This document shows, one piece after another, positions 54,229 to 64,000 of a DNA stretch of 64,000 bases. The stretch comes from Elymus sibiricus. Its lineage: Eukaryota > Streptophyta > Magnoliopsida > Poales > Poaceae. The stretch lies in contig CM077664.1 of assembly GCA_039707655.1 (NCBI GenBank), positions 196,472,195-196,536,194 of the forward strand, written 5' to 3'. Within the stretch, counting starts at the first letter, position 1. The number at the start of each line of letters is the position of its first letter. The notes beneath the pieces were generated by a model. That model did not search any database. It was not told the DNA's origin and saw nothing but the letters and a program-made list of their open reading frames with translations. The position numbers were made by a program, and so were the translations under genes.

Positions 54229-55221
54229 ATGGCCGACGCTCGCCGCGAGCGTTACGCGCGCCGTGCTGCCTGGGTGGCCCAGACGGAGCCCGTCGCCCGC
54301 GACAACCGTCGACGCCGCGCCGCCGGCGCTGCTACTGACCCTGCTGCAAGGGAGCAGCAGTCCTCTTCCCTCCACCCATCCATGCAGGCAGACGGCCACA
54401 CCGCCACGGCCTCGTCGTTCGCTCGCCGCAATGCGCCGGCCCCGCAAGCCACGCTGCTCATGGCACGCGAGCTCCTGAGCATCGAAGCAGCGAATGGCGA
54501 CGACAAGGTCATGGCGAACTGGTTTCCCATGGCCCTCAAGGATGGCCCGCGCTCCTGGCTCATGAACCTCCCCGAGGCGTCCATCTCTTCGTGTGGCGAG
54601 CTCTGCCGGCAATTCGTCGCCAACTTCAAGGGCACGCACGAGCGCTCCCTCACGCTCAATGGCCTGCGCGCCATGTGCCAGCGCCCCGACGAGACCCTCC
54701 GCAAGTACATCCAGCGCTTCAGCCAAGGGCACAACAAGATCCCGCGCGCCTCCAAGGCCGCCATCGTCTCCGCGTTCTCCAACGGCATCACGGACGTCCG
54801 GATGCGCAAGAAGCTCGCCATCAATGACGAGCTCATCTCCGTGCTCGAGCTGTTCGACCTCGCCGACAAGTGCGCCAAGGCAGAGGAAGGCCGCCTTTTC
54901 GTCCACAATGACCCCGACGTGGCGCCGGACACCGCCAAGGCCAAGAGCAAGGACGTCAAGCGCAAGGGCCCTGCCGTGCTCGCAGCGGAACCCGAGCAGA
55001 AGCGCGGCCGTGAGGGTGATGAGCCCAAAAGAGATAACCGCCTTCTTTGCGCCTACCACAACTCGCACTCCCACGGCACCGAGGACTGCCATGAGCTCAA
55101 GCTGCTTCGCGACGAGAGCCTTGGCCGCTGCAGCGACCGCAACGACCGCAGAGCCAGCCACGGAGGTGGCCGTAACGGCGGCCGCTGGGGAGACCGTAGC
55201 AACAACAGCAACTTCCGTTAG
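54229..55221 (+). pseudogene. Tat-B gag, internally deleted
   Basis: 330-aa frame from the ATG at 54229 (MADARRERYARRAAWVAQ). It keeps the C-terminal part of the gag core (DDKVMANWFPMALKDGPRSW, CRQFVANFKGTHER, YIQRFSQGHNKIPR) and a zinc-like CAYHNSHSHGTEDC. Compared with Tat-A, the stretch before it, including the conserved YDG...EFL segment, is missing after LLMARELL, so a deletion is likely. The frame stops at TAG 55219-55221 and again at TAG 55234-55236, then continues into protease. The next repeat of the same phrase reads gac cag cct where the stop has gac tag cct, direct evidence of CAG-to-TAG. Confidence 0.82.
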
Positions 55222-55236
55222 GGCTGGCGCGACTAG

Positions 55237-56147
55237 CCTCGCGAGGCCGCCTGGCGTGACCAGCCTCGTGAGGCCAACCCTCAGGCCAATGCTGCCCTTC
55301 CACCACCGCCACCACCACTGCGACGGAATGATGGCAACCAGCCCGACCAAGACGCCGGGGGCTATCAAGAGCCTCGTGGAGTGGCCTGCATCCTAGGCGG
55401 AGCTCAGGCTCCCGCATCCAACCACCACTTCAAGCTGTTCTCTTGCGAGGTGAATGCTGCCCTCCCGAGGCCTGAGGCTTCTCGCCCCCTCAAGTGGTCC
55501 CAATACGCCATCACCTTCGACTCCAACGATCACCCCAAGTCTTCAAGCGCTGCTGGCACGGTCCCCATGCTGTGCACCCCCACCATCAGCAACGTCGCCA
55601 TCACCAAGACACTCATCGACGGAGGCGCCGGCCTTAACGTGATCTCCATTGATACCTTCGAGCAGCTCCAAGTGCCTTACGACCAACTGATGCCAACCAG
55701 GCCCTTCTCCGGAGTGACCGATGGCTCCACCATTCCTCTGGGCCAAGTGCGTCTCCCCGTCACCTTCGACACCCGCAAGAACTACCATACTGAGCTCATC
55801 GACTTTGATGTGGCGCACATCGGCCTGTCGTACAACGCCATCTTGGGCTACCCAGCTCTCGCCAAGTTCATGGCGGCGACCCACCATGCCTACAACGTCC
55901 TCAAGATGCCGGGCTGCAGCGGCATCATCACTGTCTGCTGTGACGAGAAGGACGCGGTCCGCTCCCTCGAGAGCGCCTACAAGGCAGCCGCCACCGCCTA
56001 CCCTGCCAACAAGGATGCCGCCGAGCCTCATGAGGCCGCACCCGCAGAGAAGAAGCAATTGTTCTCTCAGGACCACGCCGAGACGAAGAAGGTGTCGGTA
56101 GTGGCTCAGGCCCCGCCTTCACCATCGGCACTGGCCTCTCTCCTGCA
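55237..56147 (+). pseudogene. Tat-B protease region
   Basis: After the two TAG codons the gag frame continues through a Pro-rich linker into LIDGGAGLNVIS (retropepsin motif, Asp at about 55618) and AILGYPALAKFMA. The first ATG is at 55381. A one-base frameshift near 56090-56100 moves the reading to the next frame, where SGPAFTIGTGLSPA leads to TAG at 56148-56150. DGGAG replaces the usual D(S/T)GA; this variant is common in related plant elements. Confidence 0.8.
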
Positions 56148-56150
56148 TAG

Positions 56151-57301
56151 GAAGACACGCTCGTCACCTTCCTTCGGGCAAATTCGGATGTGTTCGCCTG
56201 GACGGCATCTGATTTGTCCGGTGTGCCGAGGAAGGTGATCGAGCACCACTTAGCGGTGTGCCCCAATGCACGCCTCGTGAAACAGAAGACACGACGCCAG
56301 GCGCCAGAGAAGCAAGATTTCATCGTCAAGGAAGTTTAGAAGCTCCAAGAAGTTGGAGTCATCCGCGAGGTGCGCCACCCTGAATGGCTCGCCAACCCTG
56401 TCATGGTACCCAAGAAGTGCGGCAAGGAGCGCATGTGTGTCAACTTCACGAGCCTCAACAAGTTCTGCCCTCAAGATCCATTTCCGCTGCCCCACATCAA
56501 CCAGATCGTGGACTCCACCGCCGGGTGCGAGTTGCTATGCTTCCTAGATGCCTTCTCAGGCTACCACCAGATCAAGATGGCGACCGAAGACGTGGAGAAA
56601 ACGGCTTTCATCACCCCCTATGGCATATTCTGCTACGTCTGCATGCCGTTCGGCCTCCGGAGCGTCGGGGCCACCTTCCAGAGGCTAATGCGCATCGCCT
56701 TGGGGCCCCAGATGGGAAGAAACGCCGAGGCCTACGTCAATGACATCGTCGTCAAGACCCACGAGGCCTGGTCCCTCATTGCGGACCTCCAGGAGACGTT
56801 TGACAACCTCCGCAAGGTCAAGCTCAACCCAGACAAGTGCGTCTTCGGAGTCCCCTCCGGCAAGCTGCTCGGTTCCTGGTCTCCCACCGTGGCATCGAGG
56901 CCAACCTCGAGAAGATCAAGGCCATCAAGAAGATGCGCCCTCCCCAGAGCCTCAAGGAGATGCAACGCCTGGCGGGATGCATGGCCTCCCTTGGGCAATT
57001 CATCTCCAAGTTTGGCGAGCGAGCCCTGCCATTCTTCAAGCTCATGAAGAGATCCGGCCCCTTCAAGTGGACCCCTGAGGCCGACGCTGCCTTCGAAGAC
57101 CTCAAGAGGTACCTCACGAGCCCGCCCATCATCGTCACGCCACGCTCTCGCAAGCCCTTGCTCCTATACTTGGCGGCTACTCCCCAGACGGCCAGCGCGG
57201 CCCTGGTGGCAGTTCGAGAAGAGCGCGTCCCCGCGCAGAAGAGGCCTGCCGCGCCACCAACTCCTGAGGCCTCGCCATCGCCTGCCGAGGCCATGCCTTA
57301 G
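56151..57301 (+). pseudogene. Tat-B reverse transcriptase (defective)
   Basis: The frame starts EDTLVTFLRANSDVFAW and is broken by TAG at 56337-56339. RT motifs are clear: NPVMVPKKCGKERMCVNF, FLDAFSGYHQIKMA and FGLRSVGATFQRLM. The catalytic box reads YVND (56733-56744), with Asn (aat) instead of the first Asp, one G-to-A change at a CpG. A frameshift near 56865 moves to the frame FLVSHRGIEANLEKIK, which runs to TAG 57299-57301. Gypsy D then interrupts the region leading into RNase H. Confidence 0.87.
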
Positions 57302-57414
57302 GAGGCCTCCAGTGAGCCGCCTCGCGAGCCACCTCCCGAGCCTCCTGAGCCTCATGAGCCCCTCGGCCCCCTGAAGACCAAGCTGCTGCATCAACTACCC
57401 GCTTCATCGAGCAC

Positions 57415-58972
57415 TGCTACTTGTAGTCTGCATTGGTATTTCCCCGAAGAGGAGAGGATGATGCAGTATAGTAGAGATAAGTATTTCCCTCAGTTAAGAA
57501 CCAAGGTTATCAATCCAGTAGGAGAACCAAGCAAAATTCTGTTAAGCGCACCTGCACACACAAGAGCAAACACTTGCACCCAACGCAAATAAGAGGGTTG
57601 CCAATCCTCTTAGCGGTTATTTGCAAGGATTAAATCTTATCGAGGTAAATAGATAAACTAAACTACTAATTAAAATAAAAGTAAATAAATTGCAGCAAGG
57701 TATTTTTAGGTTTTTTATATAATAAAGATAGACCCAGGGACCATAGTTTTCACTAGAGGCTTCTCTCTTGATCACATAAACATACGCTGGGTAAACAATT
57801 TACTGTTGGGCAATTGATAGAAAAGCAAATAATTATGACGGATTCATGGCAATGATCATGTATATAGGCATCATGTCCGAGACAAGTAGACCGACTCCTG
57901 CCTGCATCTACTACTATTACTCCACCCATCAACCGCTATCCAGCATACATCTAGGGTATTATGTATGAAAGAGAGTAACGCCTTAAGCAAGATGACATGA
58001 TGTAGAGAAGCAAATTCAAGCAATATGAATAAACCCCATCTTTTTATCCTTAATGGAAACAATACAAATATGTGTCATGTCCCTTTCTGTCACTGGGATT
58101 GAGCACCGCAAGATTGAACCCATCACAAAGCACCTCTCCCATTGCAAGATAAATCAATCTAGTAGGCCAAACTAAACCGATAGATCGGAGAGAAATACAA
58201 AGCTATGACAATCATGCATAAAAGAGTTTAGAGAAGACTCAAATATATCTCATGAATAATCTGATCATAAACTCACAATTCATCAGATCCCAACAAACAC
58301 ACCGCAAAAGAAGATTACATCGGATAGAACTCCAAGAACATCGAGGAGTGCATTGTATTGAAGATCAAAGAGAGAGAAGAAGCCATCTAGCTACTAGCTA
58401 TGGACCCGTAGGTCTGTGGTAAACTACTCACACATCATCGGAAGGGCAGCAAGGTTGATGTAGAAGCCCTCCGTGATCGATTCCCCCTCCGGCAGAGTAC
58501 CGGAAAAGGCTTCCAGATGGGATCGCGAAAGAACAGAGGCTTGCGGTGGCGGAAAGGTTTTCTATTCTGGCTCTCTGGGGGTTTCCCAATATTTGTGAAT
58601 TTATAGAAGTGGAATTAGGTCAAACGGAGTCACGTGGGCCCCACAAGGTACCACAGCGCCCCTCCTGGGGCGCGCCCTAGTGCCTTGTGAAGCCTCCGTG
58701 AGGCTTCTGGCCTCCTCCCGAAGCTTCCCAAGTTTCTTTTGCACAGAAAAAAATCTCCAAAAAGTTTCATGGCATTTGGACTTCATTTGGTACTGTTTCT
58801 CTGAAAAGCCAAAAACAAGCAGAAAACAGCAACTGGCACTAGGCACTGGGTTAATAGGTTAGTCCCAAAAAATGATATATAATTGCATACAATTGCATAT
58901 AAAAAACATCCAAGAATGATACTATAATAGCATGGAACAATAAAAAATTATAGATACGTTGGAGACGTATCA
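57415..58972 (-). repeat. Gypsy D 3' LTR (left copy)
   Basis: 1558 bp. It starts tgctacttgtagtctgc, matching the start of the right LTR at 63980, and ends tagatacgttggagacgtatca, the same ending as the Gypsy C LTRs. Confidence 0.88.
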
Positions 58973-61734
58973 AGCATCCCCAAGCTTAATTCCTGCTCGT
59001 CCTCGAGTAGGTAAATGATAAAAACATAATTTTTGATGTGGAATGCTACCTATCATTCATCATGTAATCTCTCTCTTACGGTATGAATAATAAGATCCAA
59101 ATGATTCAAAGCAATAGTCTATAATTTGATATAAAGACATCAATACTCAGGCATACTAGCAAACAATTATGTCTTTCAAAATAAAAATGCTAAAGAACGT
59201 TATCCCTACAAAATCATATAATCCTGTCATGCTCCATCTTCTTCACACAAAGTATTTATCATGAACAACCCCGGTTTTAGCCAAGCAATTGGTTCATACT
59301 TTTTAACGCGCTTCAGCTTTTTCAACTCCCACTCAATACATGAGCGCAAGCCATGGATATAGCACTATGGGTGTGCATCCAACTTGCTTGCTCATGAAGA
59401 CCTCGGGCATTTGAGGAAGCCCATCATCGGAATATACAAGCCAAGTTCTATAATGAAAAATTTCCACTAGTTTATGAAAGTGACAAAATAGGAGACTCTC
59501 TATATGAAAAACATGGTGCTACTCTGAAGCACAAGTGTGGAAAAAGATAGTAACATTGCCCCTTCTCTCTTTTTCTCTCATTTATTTTTTTCTTTTTCTT
59601 TTCTTTTTTCTTCTTCTTTTTTTCTTTTTTTCATGGCTCCTTTTTGCCTCTTTTTTTCTATTTTTTTCTTTCTTTATTTTTTTTATTTTCGTCTGGAGTC
59701 TCATCCCGACTTGTGAGGGAATCATAGTCACCATCATCCTTTCCTCACTGGGACAATGCTCTAATAATGATGATCATCACACCTCTATTTACTTACAACT
59801 CAATACTAGAACATAAATATGACTCTATATGAATGCCTCTGGCAGTGTACCAGGATGTGCAATGATGCTAGCGTAACATGTATAAAAATGATGAACGATG
59901 GCTGAGCCACAAATACTATGTCAGCTATATGATCATGCAAAGCAATATGACAATGATGATGTGTGTCATAAAAACGGAACGGTGGACATTGCATGGCAAT
60001 ATATCTCGGAATGGCTATGGAAATGTCATGATAGGTAGGTATGGTGGCTGTTTTGAGGAAGATATAAAGAGGCTTATGTGTGATAGAGCATATCATATCA
60101 CGGGGTTTGGATGCACCGGCGAAGTTTGCACCAACTCTCGATGTGAGAAAGGGCAATGCACGGTACCGAAGAGGCTAGCAAATTGCGGAAAGGTGAGAGT
60201 GCGTATAATCCATGAACTCACATTAGTCATAAAGAACTCACATACTTATTGCGAAAGTTTATTAGCCCTCGAAGCAAAGTACTACTACGCATGCCCCTAG
60301 CGGGGAGGTTGGTAGGAGTTAACCATCGCGCGCCCCCGACCGCCACACAAAGGAAGTCAATCAATAATAATTCATGCTCCAACTTCTTAGCATAACGACA
60401 GACCATACGTGCATGCTTCGGGAATCACAAACCTTAACACAATTATTCTTCCTGAACCACAATTATCTACTAATACCTCCCACATATTACCATCTTAATA
60501 TCACAAAACTATTGCAAGGAATCAAATTTATCATATTCAGTGATCTACATGAAAGTTTTTATTATATCCCTCTTGAATACCTATCATATCAGGACCAAAT
60601 TCATAACCCATGCACATTACCATTGCTATCATGAGACTCTCAAAAAGATATAAGTGAAGCATGAGATTGCAACTATTTCTTTAAAATATCATCATCGCCG
60701 TGCTTTAAAAGATATAAGTGAAGCACTAGAGCAAATGCCTAGCTCAAAAGATATAAGGGAAGCACATAGAGTATTCTAACAAATCACGAATAATGTGTGT
60801 CCCTCTCAAAAAGGTGTGTTCAGCAAAGATGATTGTGACAAACTAAAAAGCAAACAAATTATTTCACAAGACGCTCCAAGTAAAACACATATCATGTGAT
60901 GAATAAAAATATAGCTCCAAGTGAGTTACCGATAGATTGTAGACGAAAGAGGGGATGCCTTCCGGGGCATCCCCAAGCTTAGACGCTTGAGTCTTCCTTG
61001 AATATTACCTTGGGGTGCCTTGGGCATCCCCAAGCTTAGGCTCTTGCCACTCCTTATTCCTTTGTCCATCGTAGTCTCACCCAAAACTTGAAAACTTCGG
61101 CACACAAAACTCAACAGAAACCTCGTGAGATCCGTTAGTATAACAAACAAATCTTAAACCTTAGGTACTGTAGTAAATTGATTCATATTTAATATTTTCA
61201 TAATGCTACTGTACTCCAACTTCTCCATGACTCATACCCCCCGATACAATCCATAGATTCATCAAAATAAGCAAACTATGCAACAAAAACAGAATATGTC
61301 TAAAACATAACAGTCTGTAAAGATCTATTTAAAAGCCATACTTCTGTAACTCCAATTTTTTTGAAAAATTAGGAAAACGTGGACAATTCATATATCAATA
61401 CTGTGTAAAAATTTCAGATTTTTTTGACCCTCCAGTACAGAATTAAAATTCCAGCATTGGACACAAAACTTTCTGTTTTCCAAACAACATCAATTATACT
61501 ATCTTCCAAATCATCCCAAAGGCATTACTTGGCACAAACACTAATTAAAACATAAAAACATCATCCTAACAGAATCTATAATCATGCAAACACTAAAGAA
61601 CAGTAGGTAAAAGCAAAAAATTATTTTATTCATTGGGTTGCCTCCCAACGAGCGCTATTGTTTTATGCCCCTAGCTAGGCATAATGCATGGTTTCAAGTG
61701 TTGTCATCCTTCTAATTGATTCCATAAGTGGCCC
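58973..61734 (-). other. Non-coding 3' interior of Gypsy D
   Basis: No gene. It contains a polypurine tract, a poly-T stretch (about 59575-59690), ataagtgaagca repeats near 60647-60770, and ggggatgcc...ggcatcccc hairpins (60951-60973 and the following ggggtgcc...ggcatcccc). Parts match Gypsy C 14613-17660. Confidence 0.75.
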
Positions 61735-63776
61735 TCATAATGGTGCTTTAATTCTCTTCCTAGGGAAGTGTTTCATCCCTTTCTTTAGTGGAAATTGAAA
61801 TCTTATATTACCTTCTTTCATATCAATAATAGCACCAATAGTTCGAAGAAAAGGCCTACCAAGTATTATGGGGCAAGAAGGATTGCATTCAATGTCAAGA
61901 ACAATAAAGTCCACGGGCACATAATTTTTATTTGCAAGGATAAGCACATCATTTATCCTACCCAATGGCTTTTTAATAGTGGAATCTGCAAGATGCAAAT
62001 TAAGGGAACAAGGATCCAAGTCGGTGAGACCAAGCACATCACACAAGGACTTTGGTATAGTGGAAACACTAGCGCCAAGATCATAAAGAGCATTACATTC
62101 ATAATCTTTAATTTTTAATTTAATAGTAGGTTCCCATTCATCTTGTAATTTTCTAGGAATTGATACTTCCAACTCAAGTTTTTCTTCATGCGCTTTCATC
62201 ATGACTTCTACAATATGTTTAGTGAAAGCTTTATTTTGTTCATATGCGTTTGGTGAATTAATCATGGATTGCAACAAGGAAATACACTCAATTAAAGAAC
62301 AACTATCATAATTAAAGTCCTTGTAATCCAAAGTAGTGGGTGCATTACTATTTAAAGTTTTAACCTCTCCAAACCCACTTTTTTCATATTTATGATCAAG
62401 ATTATCACCCTCCAAGCAAGTGGGACTCCTTCTTTCTAAAGTTGACTCTTCTTCAGTCCCTTTTTCATTAAGTTTTATATTATTAAATAAAGATTCAATT
62501 GGTGTAACACCAATCATTTTAATATCTTCATCATTACTACGATAGAAACCGGGTGGAATCGCTTTTTCTAGAAATTCTCGCTTAGCTCTCAACCTAGTGG
62601 TCCTTTCTTTACTTTCATTAATGGAGACATAGATAGCTTTAATAGACTCATTTATATCATGCTTAGATGGCAAAATTTTAGTTTTGAGATTTTCCACATC
62701 ATGAGCAATTTTATCCATGTTCCTAGCCAATTCATCAACTCTATTCAATTTTTCTTCTATCATAGCATTGAAATTCTTTTGCGAACTTATAAATTCTTTA
62801 ATATTACTTTCAAGATCAGAGGGCATCCTATTATTATGATTATTATTATAAGAATTACCATAAGGATTGCCATAATTATTAGAGGGATTTCCAGGGAACG
62901 GTCTAGCATTGAAATTACCCCTATAAGCATTGTTGTTGAAATTATTTCTAGAGACAAAATTCACATCAATAGCATCATTATTTTGCTCAATAAAAGTGGA
63001 CAATGGCACATCATTAGGATCAATATGAGAATTTTTACTAGCAACCAATTTCAATAAAGCATCCATCTTATCACTCAAAGTATTAATTTCTTCAACAGAA
63101 TTTACCTTCTTACCAGTTGGAGTTCGTTCAGTGTGCCATTGAGAATAATTTGCCATAATATTATCAAGAAGTTTTGTAGATTCTCCCAATATAATTTCCA
63201 TGAAAGTGTCACCTGCGGCAGAGTCTAGCAAATTCTTGAGACAAAGTTTAGTCCCGCATAAATTTTTTGTATGATCATCCATAAATTCAAACCATGAATT
63301 GGGCGATTTCTTATCATTAATTTCATTCTCTCCCAAGATTGGGCAACATGTTCATGCTCAAGTTGCTAAAAATTCATAATTTGATTTCTTAAAGAAATAA
63401 TCTTAGCGGGAGGAAAATACTTGGTAATAAAAGCATCCTTACACTTATCCCAAGAATCAATACTATTTCTAGGCAAGGCTGAAAACCAAGTTTTAGCACG
63501 ATCTCGTAGTGAGAACGGAAATAATTTTAATTTGACAATATCATTATCCACATCTTTCTTCTTTTGCATATCACAAAGTTCAACGAAAGTATTTAGATGG
63601 GATGCAGCATCTTCATTAGGACTACCAGAAAATTGTTCTTTCATAACAAGATTAAGCAAGGCAGCATTAATGTCACATGCCTCCGCACTAGTGGCGGGAG
63701 GAGCAATAGGAGTACTAATAAAATCATTATTATTAGTATTGGAAAAGTCACACAATTTTGTATTTTCTTGAGACAT
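61735..63776 (-). pseudogene. Gypsy D gag-protease polyprotein (one stop, one frameshift)
   Basis: Structural and protease proteins. Gag starts at the ATG 63776 (MSQENTKLCDFSN); the Gypsy gag core includes SPNEDAASHLNTFVELC and FPFSLRDRAKTWFSALP. The frame hits TAG at 63368-63366 (MNF, stop, QLEHEHVAQSWERMK) and a frameshift near 63240-63220, after which NLLDSAAGDTFMEIIL continues to 61735. This part has an Asn/Tyr-rich stretch (YGNPYGNSYNNNHNN), a coiled coil and a retropepsin domain with YDLGASVSTIPKSL (Asp codon about 62082) and CPIILGRPFLRTIGA. It ends FPRKRIKAPL then a stop, with no RT after it. The first ~38 residues of the downstream open frame are out of the true gag frame and not real protein. 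Confidence 0.85.
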
Positions 63777-63950
63777 CGCGACAAAGCAAGCAAACTAGCA
63801 AACAAGCAAGCAAAATATTTTTGTGTTTTTGTAAAAAAAATTAGAAGTGGGGGAGATGAAAACGAGAAGCAAATGCAAATAAAAGGTAAATAAAGTAAAT
63901 GCAAGTGAATGATAATTTGTGCGAAGGTACTTGGTAATTTTGAAGATGTC

Positions 63951-63969
63951 TCCCCGGCAACGGCGCCAG
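63951..63969 (-). other. Gypsy D primer-binding site
   Basis: tccccggcaacggcgccag on the plus strand, the reverse of TGGCGCCGTTGCCGGGGA, 10 bases from the right LTR. Confidence 0.88.
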
Positions 63970-63979
63970 AAATTCTTCC

Positions 63980-64000
63980 TACTACTTGTAGTCTGCGTTG
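63980..64000 (-). repeat. Start of Gypsy D 5' LTR
   Basis: tactacttgtagtctgcgttg matches the left LTR start (tgctacttgtagtctgcattg) with two substitutions in 21 bases. The rest is outside the window. Confidence 0.8.

Larger units (their letters stand above)
53278..57414 (+). mobile_element. Tat-B, decayed Tat-like Gypsy element truncated by Gypsy D
   Basis: The 5' LTR at 53278-54175 starts tgtcggg and ends ctacgaca, the same termini as Tat-A, followed by the same primer site (tttggcgcgccaggtaggggg). Gag, protease and RT follow in order. The element is interrupted at 57415, inside the region after RT; its rest should lie beyond Gypsy D, outside the window. Several TAG stops, two frameshifts, a gag deletion and a mutated RT active site show it is dead. 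No second LTR is available to check the left boundary. Confidence 0.82.
57415..64000 (-). mobile_element. Gypsy D, non-autonomous gag-pro Gypsy element (right end outside window)
   Basis: Left (3') LTR 57415-58972 (tgctacttgtag to gacgtatca) is followed by a reverse-strand polypurine tract (tgcttggg-type, 58973-58990). The interior runs to a primer site at 63951-63969 (reverse TGGCGCCGTTGCCGGGGA). The right LTR starts at 63980 (tactacttgtagtctgc) and leaves the window. The left target duplication would be agcac (57410-57414). The interior (~5 kb) encodes gag and protease only; no RT, RNase H or integrase is found, so it is non-autonomous. It is related to Gypsy C in primer site, purine tract and interior hairpins. 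Confidence 0.9.

Noticed and set aside
54148..55368. Long (406-aa) open frame on the minus strand opposite Tat-B gag
   Set aside because: Antisense shadow of a GC-rich gag gene; the protein is Val/Ala/Gly low-complexity and the sense strand carries clear gag motifs.

Overview
This window looks like intergenic DNA of a large grass genome, most likely Triticeae (wheat, barley, rye or Aegilops). Almost all of it is transposable elements nested in one another. The main clues are BARE1/WIS/Angela-type Copia LTRs, Gypsy elements primed by a TGGCGCCGTTGCCGGGGA-type site, Tat-lineage Gypsy elements, and a CACTA transposon full of TGTGCGAT / CGCACACG subterminal motifs. No ordinary host gene, rRNA, tRNA or CRISPR array is visible. 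Family names are from memory of motifs; no database was searched.

Layout. 1-377: broken LTR of a minus-strand Gypsy. 378-10834: a non-autonomous Copia-like element with a long gag and a second large ORF but no protease, integrase or reverse transcriptase; it contains a solo BARE/Angela LTR at 3238-5071 (TSD atgtg). 10835-11966: older fragments. 11967-52275: one composite CACTA transposon, bounded by imperfect TIRs and a 3-bp ATT duplication. Without its insertions it would be about 10.2 kb. 52276-53277: unassigned flank. 53278-57414: a decayed Tat-like Gypsy (Tat-B), cut by 57415-64000, a minus-strand non-autonomous gag-pro Gypsy (Gypsy D) that runs off the window.

Inside the CACTA: Gypsy C (13011-33469, minus, TSD gtcat) lies inside a CACTA gene. 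Gypsy C is itself split by Tat-A (18333-31567, plus, TSD tgctc), a nearly complete Tat-lineage element. Tat-A has gag, protease, RT, two RNase H domains, integrase, and an antisense spliced gene next to its 3' LTR. An Angela-like Copia (42430-52043, TSD ggatg) sits in the 3' subterminal repeats. By-eye LTR divergence (about 4% Gypsy C, 1.6% Tat-A, 1.1% Angela-like) agrees with the nesting order.

The CACTA core is the most unusual part. I see no transposase, but it has four gene-like units: a 253-codon ORF split by Gypsy C, an intact 194-aa minus-strand ORF with a TATA-like box and a good ATG context, a 250-codon acidic ORF, and a three-exon gene for a small GRF-type zinc-finger-like protein. 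It also holds an array of about 7.3 copies of a 504-bp tandem repeat. Many inactivating changes across the window are G-to-A or C-to-T at CpG or CHG sites, as expected for long-methylated, silenced elements.
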